Assembly (NCBI GenBank): GCA_041392835.1
Contig: JAWKLF010000003.1
Span: 62,001 to 126,000, forward strand
Reading direction: 5' to 3'
DNA: 64,000 nt
Origin: OLB11 sp041392835
GTDB taxonomy: Bacteria > Bacteroidota > Bacteroidia > Chitinophagales > Chitinophagaceae
The notes beneath the pieces are model-generated. The model was not told the origin of the DNA. It did not search any database and was given only the letters and a program-made list of their open reading frames with translations. Both the position numbers and the translations under genes were made by a program. Below, piece after piece: positions 27,880-37,146 of the stretch. How positions within the stretch are numbered: position 1 is the stretch's first letter; each line of letters opens with the position of its first letter.

Positions 27880-29331
27880 CTATTTTAGTGTTTGATATGG
27901 TTTTATGACATGCCAATGCCTAAACAATTTACTCAACATGTCTAAAGTATAGGGGTCATTTAAATCGTTTGGGTCCCAGGTTCCCAAATTGCAATTTCTT
28001 GGTACATTTATTACAGTATCCTTTGTTTGATGCAGAGTATACATATTTTGTTGCTGACATTCGTTCAGGTTGCGTTCAATATCTAAATCAATACTTGAAA
28101 ATGCAATTACAAAAATACCCAAGAGCGCATAGTAGTTTCTTTTTTCATTGTCCTTAAATGAATAATGCTTTAGAACCAAAATGCAAGAGTAAATAAAACA
28201 AAAAATAAAAAATAGGGTAATAGGCTGTAAAGTATCATATCGAATAATATAAGGTCTATAAGAGCGATAGCCCCCTAAAGGCAATAGGCTTAAATAAATT
28301 ATCGAAAAGAAAATAAAAATTTTAATGAGTTGTTCAAATTGATTTTTGAAATTGGTTTTCTTCCTTATTAGATATGTATTTAGAATAAGAATTGCAGTAA
28401 TAAAGAATATAACAATATGATGTTTGATAACAACTATTAAACCCCAAAGCATAAGAACATAGCGCCTAACAAGCGATATGCTTTCATTTTTTTCACTATT
28501 ATGACGGCTTACCCAAAAAGCGTATATGCACAATCCTAAAAAAACAAGCGCATGAAAAAGCACTTCTTTTTTGAAAAAAAAGCGTTTAATATTTTGATTT
28601 TTTAAAATAAACGAAAGTCCTATCATAAAAAAGAAAATAAATAAGATAGGTTGAATTAATGGTCCACTAAAAGCCAAGTATATTGAAAGTAACAGAAGTG
28701 TTATATGTGTAAGAAGTGAAATAGGATGTGCTTTGTGATAGTATTTATAAAACACATAAAAATAATAGGCTAACAACTGTAATGGCAAAATATAAAAAAA
28801 AATATAGCTTGCCGATCGGTCTATAAGTCCTATGCTATCATACCCGCTATTTAGTTGTATACACGCTGCGCTTAGAATAAAAATGATTATTTTTTGCCAT
28901 GTTTGAACTTGTAGTGTAACACTGATAAATCGAAACATTAAAAAAAGAAAACTAATATAAAGGCAAGCACATAAAACAGCGTTGCTTAAAAAAACACTAA
29001 CTATTGGATCTTTGACAACAAATTGTATGGCATTGGGAATTATATGATAATACAAATAAATACTTATATGACACATATATCTACCTGCGCCACCATACTC
29101 TATATGTTCTGTAATAGCCTTGGTGCCAAAGGGGTCTTTTATTACATCTTCATACCACAAAATTGGAGTTGCTATTTTAGGAAGGTCGCCATCTAAGGGT
29201 AAATGATAATAATGAAAGGTTGTACTCAAAAAATCAAAACTCAAGAAAAGAATTGCTATGCCATAGAAAAGGGTACTATATTTTTTAGCTATACTGTTCA
29301 CTTTTCTAATCTTCGAGGTTCGATTCGTCAA
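27880..29331 (-). CDS. Polytopic membrane protein, possible GT-C-like glycosyltransferase
   Basis: A 483-aa protein with about 10-12 hydrophobic helices spread over residues 20-415 and a soluble C-terminal tail of about 60 residues with Cys, Asn and Trp. Between helices 1 and 2 is a loop beginning DGDLPKIATPILWYEDVIKDPFG. The shape resembles lipid-linked sugar glycosyltransferases, but I recognise no catalytic signature. Its start overlaps the end of the upstream glycosyltransferase by 26 bp, which implies coupled expression and a shared pathway: the partner would make a polyprenyl-phosphate sugar and this protein would use or move it. Inference only. Confidence 0.75.
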   Translation of the reverse strand: MTNRTSKIRKVNSIAKKYSTLFYGIAILFLSFDFLSTTFHYYHLPLDGDLPKIATPILWYEDVIKDPFGTKAITEHIEYGGAGRYMCHISIYLYYHIIPNAIQFVVKDPIVSVFLSNAVLCACLYISFLFLMFRFISVTLQVQTWQKIIIFILSAACIQLNSGYDSIGLIDRSASYIFFYILPLQLLAYYFYVFYKYYHKAHPISLLTHITLLLLSIYLAFSGPLIQPILFIFFFMIGLSFILKNQNIKRFFFKKEVLFHALVFLGLCIYAFWVSRHNSEKNESISLVRRYVLMLWGLIVVIKHHIVIFFITAILILNTYLIRKKTNFKNQFEQLIKIFIFFSIIYLSLLPLGGYRSYRPYIIRYDTLQPITLFFIFCFIYSCILVLKHYSFKDNEKRNYYALLGIFVIAFSSIDLDIERNLNECQQQNMYTLHQTKDTVINVPRNCNLGTWDPNDLNDPYTLDMLSKLFRHWHVIKPYQTLK

Positions 29332-30238
29332 TAATATAAAGAGGCCTATTTAAAATATTTTTATTCATACGGCTAATGTATAAGCCTATTATTCCAATAG
29401 ATACCAATTGTATGCCACCTATAAACATGGTACTAATAATTAAAGATGTCCAGCCCGTCACTGTTTTGCCAATCACAAAGTGAGAGTAGAGCGCATAGAA
29501 AATAATACAGACTGCCAATATAGAAATAATAAGTCCGAGTTTACTTACAAATATTAAAGGTTTGTCAGAAAAACTTGTGATGCCATCGAGCGCAAATCGC
29601 AACATTTTCTTTAGTGGATAGCCTGTTGAACCATATTTTCGTTTATCTCTGTCAAAAAGTACAGCTGTTTGTTTAAAACCCAACCATGTTATTTGCCCTC
29701 TAAGAAATTTATTTTGTTCTGGCATTTTTTTCAAATAATCTACAACTTTTCTTTTCATAATTCTAAAATCGCCAGTATCTAAAGGAATATCTATGTCTGT
29801 AATATTTCTTAATAATCTATAAAAAAGTTTAGCGGTAGCTTTCTTAAAAAAGGACTCTCCTTTTCTTTTATTTCTCTTTGCATACACCACATCATACCCT
29901 TCTTGCATTTTATCATACATGTCTTTGATAAGTTCAGGCGGGTCTTGCATGTCGCCATCTATAATGGCTACAAAGTGGCCTCTACATTTGTCTAAGCCTG
30001 CTGTAACTGCTATTTGATGACCAAAATTTCTACTAAAATTTATATAAAATACATGTTTATCTTTTTCAGCTAAATTTATAATTTCCAAAAAAGTGTGATC
30101 TCGGCTTCCATCATTTACAAATATCAATTCATAATCGTCAGTTATGTTTGATGCTACATCTGAAACACGTTGGTATAATTCTGGAATAATTTTTTCTTCA
30201 TTATACACAGGAATTATAATAGATAATAGCTTTGGCAT
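29306..30238 (-). CDS. Family 2 glycosyltransferase, polyprenyl-phosphate type
   Basis: A 310-aa GT2 enzyme of the DPM1/GtrB/ArnC kind, transferring a sugar from a nucleotide donor to polyprenyl phosphate at the inner membrane. The N-terminal catalytic domain has IIPVYNEEK, FVNDGSRDHT and IDGDMQDPPE (metal-binding acids). Two C-terminal helices (about 218-242 and 252-280) anchor it. It overlaps the membrane protein downstream. Sugar identity unknown. Confidence 0.92.
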   Translation of the reverse strand: MPKLLSIIIPVYNEEKIIPELYQRVSDVASNITDDYELIFVNDGSRDHTFLEIINLAEKDKHVFYINFSRNFGHQIAVTAGLDKCRGHFVAIIDGDMQDPPELIKDMYDKMQEGYDVVYAKRNKRKGESFFKKATAKLFYRLLRNITDIDIPLDTGDFRIMKRKVVDYLKKMPEQNKFLRGQITWLGFKQTAVLFDRDKRKYGSTGYPLKKMLRFALDGITSFSDKPLIFVSKLGLIISILAVCIIFYALYSHFVIGKTVTGWTSLIISTMFIGGIQLVSIGIIGLYISRMNKNILNRPLYIIDESNLED

Positions 30239-30266
30239 ATAGCGAAAATATGGAATTGTTTTGAAA

Positions 30267-32204
30267 CTAATTTATTGTTCTTTCCACCCAAACACCATTT
30301 TCTTTCAATAAATTAATTAATTCATCAACGGCTATTTGGCTATCTATATTGCGTTTTACAATTTCTTTGTTTTTATACAACGTAATTTTATTGACTCCGC
30401 TACCAACATATCCAAAATCAGCATCAGCCATTTCGCCGGGTCCATTTACAATGCAGCCCATAATCGCTATTTTTACTCCTTTCAAATGATTGGTTACAGC
30501 CCTGATTTTAGCTGTTGTTTCTTGCAAATCAAAAAGTGTTCTTCCACAGCTTGGGCACGAAATGTATTCAGTTTTGGATATTCTTGTTCTGGTAGCTTGT
30601 AGTATTGAAAAAGATATAGAATGTAATTGTTTTATTTGCGCATCTTTTTCTGTTTCAGAAATTGCTCTATTCTCAAATTGAAAACCTAAGCACAAACCAT
30701 GAAGTTTGTGGTCCAATAGCATGCCTCCAGCCTGCACCGAATAGCTTATAAGTGCTTTATCTATCGTGTCTTCATTGCTATCGCAAATTAAAATATAAGG
30801 GCACTTTATTTGTTCCTTCACAAGCGTATCATGTAGTGTGTTTAATTCGTATATAGCATCCTTAGCTTGACTACTTATACAGAGCACAACGCTTCGGTCT
30901 GATTTTAATTTTTGTATTATATCTTGTTGTACGCTTTGTTGATAGGCATTAATATTGGCATCTATCATGACAAAATTAAGCGATTCGTGTTTTATATAAC
31001 TTCCTTCTATATACTGTAAAATATCAAAAAGAGGGTAGCAATGTTTATTGGCACAATATGGCAACCATTGCTGATAATACGTTAGTATGCCTACTGTAGC
31101 TGGCAATGCAAAACGAGGCACCTGATTGCAAAAAATATAATCGGCTGCTTGGTCTGCTATATGCCACTTATTGGTAGGTTCATCATAGTAATAGCCAAAC
31201 AAAGCAAAATCGGTTCTACTCAATTCGTTTTTCTTAGAGGTATCTATTACTACTCGAGGCGTATTGAAATATTGAAAGTTGGAAGCTGTAAAAGGTTTTT
31301 GAAAAACATCGTGACGTAATTGTAATTTTTCAGTAGATGGTGTATCAGTTTGTTGAGCACATAGAGCTACTATGTTTTTACATACTGGCAGTTCCAGTTC
31401 GGGTTCTTCGGTAAGCGAAACGCGTATGGTATCGCCTATGCCTTCAGACAAAAGTGTGCCAATACCAATGGCGCTTTTGATTCTGCCATCTTCTCCATCT
31501 CCTGCCTCTGTTACACCTAAGTGAAGAGGGTAGCATTCGCCAAATTCTTCTTGCATAGTATGTACCAGAAGTCGATAGGCCTCTATCATCACTTGCGGAT
31601 TACTACTTTTCATGCTCAACACTATTTGATGAAAATCTAATGAGCGAGCTATGCGAAGAAATTCCATGGCACTTTCCACCATGCCCATAGGGGTATCACC
31701 ATAACGACTCATGATTCTATCACTTAGCGAACCATGATTGGTGCCAATGCGAATAGCAGTTTCATGTTTTTTGCAAATAGCTATCAATGGCGAAAAGCGT
31801 TTTTTAATTCGTTCTATTTCTTCTTGATACGCTTGATCTGTATATTCTATTTGCTCAAATTTTTTCTTATCGATATAATTGCCTGGATTTATTCTTACTT
31901 TCTCAACTATGGTAGCAGCTATTTCGGCTGCATTAGGAGTAAAATGTATATCAGCAATTAGTGGTGTTTGAATATTTCTATTTCTTAATTCATTTTTGAT
32001 GAGTAATAAATTTTCAGCTTCGTTTTTGCTAGGCGCTGTAATACGTACAAAATCGGCTCCATGCTCTACGCAACGAATGGTTTGAGCTACTGTGGCTTCA
32101 GTATCCATTGTGTCGGTAGTTGTCATGGTTTGTATGGCTATAGGATTATTGCCACCAATAGTGATATGACCAATTTTTACTTCACGTGTTTTGAGTCGTT
32201 GCAT
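30267..32204 (-). CDS. ispG: 4-hydroxy-3-methylbut-2-enyl diphosphate synthase, three-domain type
   Basis: A 645-aa [4Fe-4S] enzyme of the non-mevalonate isoprenoid pathway that converts ME-cPP to HMBPP. The N-terminal TIM barrel (about 1-270) has RITAPS, TNHGSLSDRIM and HLGVTEAGDGEDGRIKSA. A central inserted domain (about 280-540) replaces the short linker of two-domain enzymes. The C-terminal domain carries the cluster cysteines in CPSCGRTLFDLQ and MGCIVNGPGEM. A TATTTTTG box ends 4 bp before the ATG, suggesting a leaderless mRNA. ispD of the same pathway is at 56.2 kb. Confidence 0.96.
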   Translation of the reverse strand: MQRLKTREVKIGHITIGGNNPIAIQTMTTTDTMDTEATVAQTIRCVEHGADFVRITAPSKNEAENLLLIKNELRNRNIQTPLIADIHFTPNAAEIAATIVEKVRINPGNYIDKKKFEQIEYTDQAYQEEIERIKKRFSPLIAICKKHETAIRIGTNHGSLSDRIMSRYGDTPMGMVESAMEFLRIARSLDFHQIVLSMKSSNPQVMIEAYRLLVHTMQEEFGECYPLHLGVTEAGDGEDGRIKSAIGIGTLLSEGIGDTIRVSLTEEPELELPVCKNIVALCAQQTDTPSTEKLQLRHDVFQKPFTASNFQYFNTPRVVIDTSKKNELSRTDFALFGYYYDEPTNKWHIADQAADYIFCNQVPRFALPATVGILTYYQQWLPYCANKHCYPLFDILQYIEGSYIKHESLNFVMIDANINAYQQSVQQDIIQKLKSDRSVVLCISSQAKDAIYELNTLHDTLVKEQIKCPYILICDSNEDTIDKALISYSVQAGGMLLDHKLHGLCLGFQFENRAISETEKDAQIKQLHSISFSILQATRTRISKTEYISCPSCGRTLFDLQETTAKIRAVTNHLKGVKIAIMGCIVNGPGEMADADFGYVGSGVNKITLYKNKEIVKRNIDSQIAVDELINLLKENGVWVERTIN

Positions 32205-32208
32205 GAAG

Positions 32209-32216
32209 CAAAAATA
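32209..32216 (-). promoter_or_regulatory. -7 box TATTTTTG of ispG (leaderless type)
   Basis: Exact match on the minus strand, 4 bp upstream of the ispG ATG. Confidence 0.52.
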
Positions 32217-32249
32217 AAACGTTTAGAATAGAAAGAAAGGATAAAAAAA

Positions 32250-33494
32250 TTAAACGATGCTTGGTATTTCGTTTGGATAGAGTTTGTTGTCCAGTTTGTG
32301 TTTTACAGCTTTGAAAGCATCTATAGTTTTTACTATATCTTCTTCGGTATGTACAGCTGTAGGTATAAGTCTTAATATAATGTGACCTTTAGGTATTACA
32401 GGATAAACTACAATAGAACAAAATATATTATAGTTTTCGCGCATGTCCAATGTAAGCTGAGCGGCTTCTAATACGCCGCCATGCATGTATACAGGCGTTA
32501 CCGGCGAGTTAGTGTTCCCAATATCAAAGCCACTTTCTACAAGTTTAGATTGCAACGAAAGTACATTTTTCCATAGTGTCTCTTTTAAAGCAGGATTTTG
32601 TTGCAAAAGTTCTAAGCGCTTTAAGTTGCCTATTACCAATGGCATAGGAAGAGTTTTGGCAAATATTTGAGAACGTAGATTGTATCTCAAGTAATTAATG
32701 ATATTTTTTTCGCCAGCTACAAATCCACCAATACTAGCCATACTTTTAGCAAATGTAGAAAAGTAAACGTCAATTTTGTCTTGGCATCCTTGTTCTTCTC
32801 CTACACCACCACCTGTAGCACCCATTGTACCAAACCCATGTGCATCATCTACCAAAAGTCTAAATTGATATTTTGATTTTAGTGCACCAATTTCAGCAAG
32901 CTTGCCTTGATCACCAGCCATTCCAAATACACCTTCTGTAATTACTAATATACCACCTCCAGTTTCTTGTATCATTTTGGTGGCACGTTGCAATTGTTTT
33001 TCACAATCTTCAACATCATTATGTCTATAAACATAGCGATGCGCTGGGGACATGCGTAAGCCATCTAATATGCAAGCATGGCTTTCTGCATCATACACTA
33101 CTACATCTCTACGTCCACAAAGCGAATCAACAATACTTGCCATACCTTGATATCCGTAGTTGAGTAAGAAGGCATCTTCTTTTTGTACAAAATCAGCTAA
33201 TTTTTGCTCTAATTCTTCATGAAGCACACTATTACCACTCATCATACGAGCTCCCATAGGGTAAGCAAGACCGTATTTGGCAGCAGCTTCAGCATCAGTT
33301 TTGCGCACTTCAGGATGATTGGCAAGGCCTAAATAATTATTTAAACTCCAAATAACTCTTTCTTTTCCTTGGAAAATCATACGATTACTGATTTCGCCTT
33401 CCAATCTTGGAAATGCAAAATAGCCATGTGCTTTCTCTTGATATTGGCCTAGAGAACCTTTGTTGTTGATAAACTTATCAAAAATATCTGCCAT
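32250..33494 (-). CDS. Alpha-oxoamine synthase (serine palmitoyltransferase / cysteate acyltransferase-like)
   Basis: A 414-aa PLP enzyme of the alpha-oxoamine synthase group, which condenses an amino acid with an acyl thioester. The N-terminal MADIFDKF, the block YLGLANHPEVRK, the cofactor-region VDDAHGFGTMG and the PLP lysine in STFAKSMASIGG are seen. In Bacteroidota this subgroup is linked to sphingolipid or sulfonolipid base synthesis (3-ketosphinganine from serine, or a cysteate analogue). It could also be an aminoketobutyrate ligase; context does not decide. Single gene with its own -7 box. Confidence 0.85.
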   Translation of the reverse strand: MADIFDKFINNKGSLGQYQEKAHGYFAFPRLEGEISNRMIFQGKERVIWSLNNYLGLANHPEVRKTDAEAAAKYGLAYPMGARMMSGNSVLHEELEQKLADFVQKEDAFLLNYGYQGMASIVDSLCGRRDVVVYDAESHACILDGLRMSPAHRYVYRHNDVEDCEKQLQRATKMIQETGGGILVITEGVFGMAGDQGKLAEIGALKSKYQFRLLVDDAHGFGTMGATGGGVGEEQGCQDKIDVYFSTFAKSMASIGGFVAGEKNIINYLRYNLRSQIFAKTLPMPLVIGNLKRLELLQQNPALKETLWKNVLSLQSKLVESGFDIGNTNSPVTPVYMHGGVLEAAQLTLDMRENYNIFCSIVVYPVIPKGHIILRLIPTAVHTEEDIVKTIDAFKAVKHKLDNKLYPNEIPSIV

Positions 33495-33525
33495 AAATAA
33501 TAGTGGTAATGTTTAAAATTAAACG

Positions 33526-33533
33526 CAAATTTA
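33526..33533 (-). promoter_or_regulatory. -7 box TAAATTTG of the oxoamine synthase gene
   Basis: Exact match on the minus strand, 31 bp upstream of the ATG at 33494. Confidence 0.55.
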
Positions 33534-33639
33534 ATCAAAAAAGATGTGGTATTTCATCCTTTATGTATCATTTTTACAAATACTTTGTGATTGAAGTCTA
33601 TTTTAATCCGTTTTTTATTTTAATTGAATACTTATTTAT

Positions 33640-35265
33640 ATGAAAAGCAAATTTTTTCTATTCCTAATCCTCACATTGCAGACTGGCGTATCTTTTTCAA
33701 AGGTCAAAAAAACAAACAAGCCCAAACTGATTATTGGCTTGGTAGTAGATCAGATGCGAGCCGATTTTTTAACACGCTTTGCCTATCAATATGGTGCAGA
33801 TGGTTTTTTAAAACTCATGCAACAAGGGCATGTATGTAGCCACGCTATGATTAATTATTTGCCATCTTATACAGCACCCGGACATACTTGTATTTATACA
33901 GGTACCGTGCCAGCCATACATGGTATAGCCAGCAACGATTGGTTTCAAAAAGAAACCCTAAAGCCTATGTATTGCACCTACGACCCTAGTGTACATAATA
34001 TTGGTGGTACACGGCGAGCAGGTACTATGAGCCCCCGAAATTTATGGACTACAACAATAACCGATGAGCTTAGATTGGCTTCCAATTTTAAATCAAAGGT
34101 TATAGCCATCTCTGTCAAAGACCGAGCTTCTATATTGCCAGGAGGCCATACTGCCAATGCAGCTTATTGGATGGATGATAGTATGGGTGTATTTATGTCG
34201 AGTAATTTTTATGCACAACAATTGCCAGCTTGGGTCGATTCTTTTAATCGTCAAGATTATGCTGGGGCCTATATGGCCAAAAATTGGGATTTAGTTTATC
34301 CTAAAGAAAAGTATCTACAAAGCACAGCAGATAATAATACCTATGAAGGAAAATTCCCAAATGAGGTAGGTACAGCATTTCCTCATCAGTTGGCTACTTT
34401 GCGAAGAGCAGACATAAAAAAGACTCCCTATGGCAATGATATGGTTTTTGATTTTGCAAAAGCAACCATAGAAAATGAACATTTGGGTCAGGATAGTGAA
34501 ACCGATTTCTTGGCTTTGAGTTTTTCCTCTACGGACTATGTAGGGCATATGTATGGACCTAACTCATTAGAAATAGAAGATACTTATGTGCGTTTTGATA
34601 AACGTTTAGCATCCTTTATGCAATACTTAGATGAAACCATAGGTCCAGACGAATATACCCTTTTTCTAACAGCAGACCATGGCGTAGCACACAATCCTTC
34701 TTTTTTGCAAGATCAAAAAATTCCCGCTGGTTTTTTTGTGGATAGTGTTTATAAAAAGAAACTGAATGAGCAGTTGAAAAAACAATTCAATATACAAGAT
34801 GCCATATTTTCTATAAGCGAAAATTATATTTGGCTTCATGATAGTTTGATAAAAAACAAGCAACTCAACCGTCAAGAAATTATAAACGAAATTATACAAG
34901 AGTGTAGCTCTTGGCCCGAAGTGCATTTTGCATTAGATATGAAAAATATACAAGCGGCGGTATTGCCTTCACAAATAAAAGAAATGGCTATACATGGTTT
35001 TGTGCAAAATAGAAGTGGCGATATTTTGCTACTGCTCAAACCCGGCTGGATAGACGCTTATGCACTTACAGGCACTACACATGGCACTTGGAACCCTTAT
35101 GATACACATATTCCTTTGATATGGTATGGCAAAGGCATACAGACTGGAGAAACTATACGACAAGTGCACATGACCGATATTGCAGCTACTATTGCTTCTT
35201 TATTACAAATACAAATGCCCAATGGATGTATAGGTGTGCCCATACCAGAAGTAATAAGTAGATAA
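33640..35265 (+). CDS. PafA-type alkaline phosphatase
   Basis: A 541-aa periplasmic Zn phosphatase that releases phosphate from organic monoesters. A signal peptide is present (about 1-20). Active-site residues are in register with the Elizabethkingia enzyme PafA: Asp37 (VVDQMRAD), nucleophile Thr78 (YTAPGH), Asn99, and the Lys160/Arg162 pair in SVKDRAS. Further metal ligands are visible in STDYVGH, TADHG and GTTHGTWNPYDTH. It is likely to supply phosphate under limitation, but no Pho-box equivalent is recognisable. It converges on argS with 3 bp between the stops. Confidence 0.93.
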   Translation: MKSKFFLFLILTLQTGVSFSKVKKTNKPKLIIGLVVDQMRADFLTRFAYQYGADGFLKLMQQGHVCSHAMINYLPSYTAPGHTCIYTGTVPAIHGIASNDWFQKETLKPMYCTYDPSVHNIGGTRRAGTMSPRNLWTTTITDELRLASNFKSKVIAISVKDRASILPGGHTANAAYWMDDSMGVFMSSNFYAQQLPAWVDSFNRQDYAGAYMAKNWDLVYPKEKYLQSTADNNTYEGKFPNEVGTAFPHQLATLRRADIKKTPYGNDMVFDFAKATIENEHLGQDSETDFLALSFSSTDYVGHMYGPNSLEIEDTYVRFDKRLASFMQYLDETIGPDEYTLFLTADHGVAHNPSFLQDQKIPAGFFVDSVYKKKLNEQLKKQFNIQDAIFSISENYIWLHDSLIKNKQLNRQEIINEIIQECSSWPEVHFALDMKNIQAAVLPSQIKEMAIHGFVQNRSGDILLLLKPGWIDAYALTGTTHGTWNPYDTHIPLIWYGKGIQTGETIRQVHMTDIAATIASLLQIQMPNGCIGVPIPEVISR

Positions 35266-35268
35266 TTC

Positions 35269-37041
35269 TTACATTCTTTCTGGCACTTGAATACCTAATA
35301 GTTGCATACCATGTTGTATAATGTTTTTGCAAACTATACTCATCATCATTCTATTATTTTGAAGAGCTTTGTTTTCTGCTTTGAGTATGGAATGGTTTAC
35401 CAAAAAGCTATTATAATGTTGTGATAATTCATATAAATAATTACATACTAATGCGGGATTAAAAGTATGAGCTGCATGATGTAATGTATCTACATATTGA
35501 TCAAAAAATTGAATCAGTTGAATTTCTTGTTTTGAAAATTCAGCTGGCATCATATGTTGTATAGGTTCTGAATTTTTGCGAAGTATAGAACAAATACGAG
35601 CATGGGTATATTGTACAAAAGGAGCTGTATAACCATGAAAATCTATACTCTCTTTTGGGTCAAAAATCATTCTCTTTTTGGGGTCTACACGGAGCAAATA
35701 AAATTTTAATGCACCCAATCCCAAAGTAGCGTATAGGCTTGTCAATTCTTCTTGTGTAAAGCCATCTACTTTGCCAAGCTCTTCCGTATTTTTTTGAGCT
35801 ATTTGTATCATTTCTTCTACCATGTCGTCGGCATCTACTACGGTGCCTTCACGGCTTTTCATTTTTCCGCTAGGAAGCTCCACCATACCATATGATAAAT
35901 GATAGATGCCATCAGCACCAGCTTGTTTCATTTTTTGAAGCGTAAGTTTCAACACTTGCATATGATAGTTTTGTTCATCGCCAATTACATATACAGATTG
36001 GTCCATGTGGCAATCTTCATATTTTAATATAGCGGTTCCTATATCTTGGGTCATATATACCGATGTGCCATCTTTTCGCAATAGTAGTTTTTCGTCTAAA
36101 CCGTGATCTGTTAGGTCTACCCATACCGATTGGTCTTCTTTTTGTATCATGGTACCTTCTTGTAGGCCTTTTAATACCACATCTTTTCCGAGTAGATAGG
36201 TATTGCTTTCATAATACATTTTGTCAAATGTGATACCTAATTTTTTATACGACACATCAAAACCTTCATATACCCAGCCATTCATTTTTTTCCAGAGGGC
36301 TATGGTTTCTTCATCATGCGCTTCCCACTTTAGTAAAAGCTCTTGAGCTGCTTTTAATATCGGCGTATTTTTTTCAGCTACTTCTTTGCTTTCGCCATTG
36401 GCTATGGCTTCTTGAATTTGTTTATTGTGTTCGTCATTAAATTTTACGTAGTAATCGCCTACAAAATGATCGCCTTTGGTATGTGTGCTTTGTGGTGTAG
36501 CACCTTGAGCAAAGAGTTGCCAGGCTATCATGCTTTTGCATATGTGTATGCCTCTATCGTTGATTAAATTGGCTTTTATGACCTCATAACCATTGGCTTT
36601 TAAAATAGATGATATAGCATCGCCTAAAAATATATTTCGTAAGTGACCAAAGTGCAAGGGTTTGTTTGTATTTGGAGATGAGAACTCAACCATGATTCTT
36701 TTTCCATTGTTTTGGGAAGTGCCATAATTTTTTTGAGAAAAAATAGCTTCTAATTGATTGGAGAAAAGGGTAGTTTGAAAACTTAGATTTAAAAAACCTT
36801 TAATAACCGAATAGGCCTCAATATCTTCTTGATTTGCTACTAAATAGTGCCCCATTTCTTCCCCTATCTCTTCCGGTTTTTTGCGTAGTGTTTTGCTCAA
36901 GCCAAATGTTACAAAGGTGTATTGCCCTTCAAATTCATCCTTGGTATTATTAATCGTTAATTGTTCTGTATCTATGTTTACTCCATACAATTCTTGTATG
37001 GCAGTCTGTATCAGCAATTTTATTTTTACAGCTAAAGTCAT
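35269..37041 (-). CDS. argS: Arginyl-tRNA synthetase
   Basis: A 590-aa class Ia synthetase that charges tRNA-Arg. The N-terminal additive domain, FSSPNTNKPLHFGH with the HIGH signature at 130-133 (HFGH), the degenerate KMSK region (GKMKSREGTVV) and the DALR anticodon-binding C-terminus (FVQYTHARICSILRK onward) are all present. The ATG at 37041 starts the conserved N-terminus; an upstream ATG (37080) would add 13 residues and is less likely. Confidence 0.96.
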   Translation of the reverse strand: MTLAVKIKLLIQTAIQELYGVNIDTEQLTINNTKDEFEGQYTFVTFGLSKTLRKKPEEIGEEMGHYLVANQEDIEAYSVIKGFLNLSFQTTLFSNQLEAIFSQKNYGTSQNNGKRIMVEFSSPNTNKPLHFGHLRNIFLGDAISSILKANGYEVIKANLINDRGIHICKSMIAWQLFAQGATPQSTHTKGDHFVGDYYVKFNDEHNKQIQEAIANGESKEVAEKNTPILKAAQELLLKWEAHDEETIALWKKMNGWVYEGFDVSYKKLGITFDKMYYESNTYLLGKDVVLKGLQEGTMIQKEDQSVWVDLTDHGLDEKLLLRKDGTSVYMTQDIGTAILKYEDCHMDQSVYVIGDEQNYHMQVLKLTLQKMKQAGADGIYHLSYGMVELPSGKMKSREGTVVDADDMVEEMIQIAQKNTEELGKVDGFTQEELTSLYATLGLGALKFYLLRVDPKKRMIFDPKESIDFHGYTAPFVQYTHARICSILRKNSEPIQHMMPAEFSKQEIQLIQFFDQYVDTLHHAAHTFNPALVCNYLYELSQHYNSFLVNHSILKAENKALQNNRMMMSIVCKNIIQHGMQLLGIQVPERM

Positions 37042-37114
37042 GAAGATTTTTTTGTTTAAAGTGCGAAAATACAATTTCATCTCATTGCAAAAGGAATTGT
37101 CTTTGAAAATGTGT

Positions 37115-37122
37115 TAGTTTTG
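37115..37122 (+). promoter_or_regulatory. -7 box TAGTTTTG upstream of the lipoprotein gene
   Basis: Exact TAnnTTTG match 24 bp upstream of the ATG at 37147. Confidence 0.55.
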
Positions 37123-37146
37123 TCAGAGAAAAAAAAATAGAAGTTC

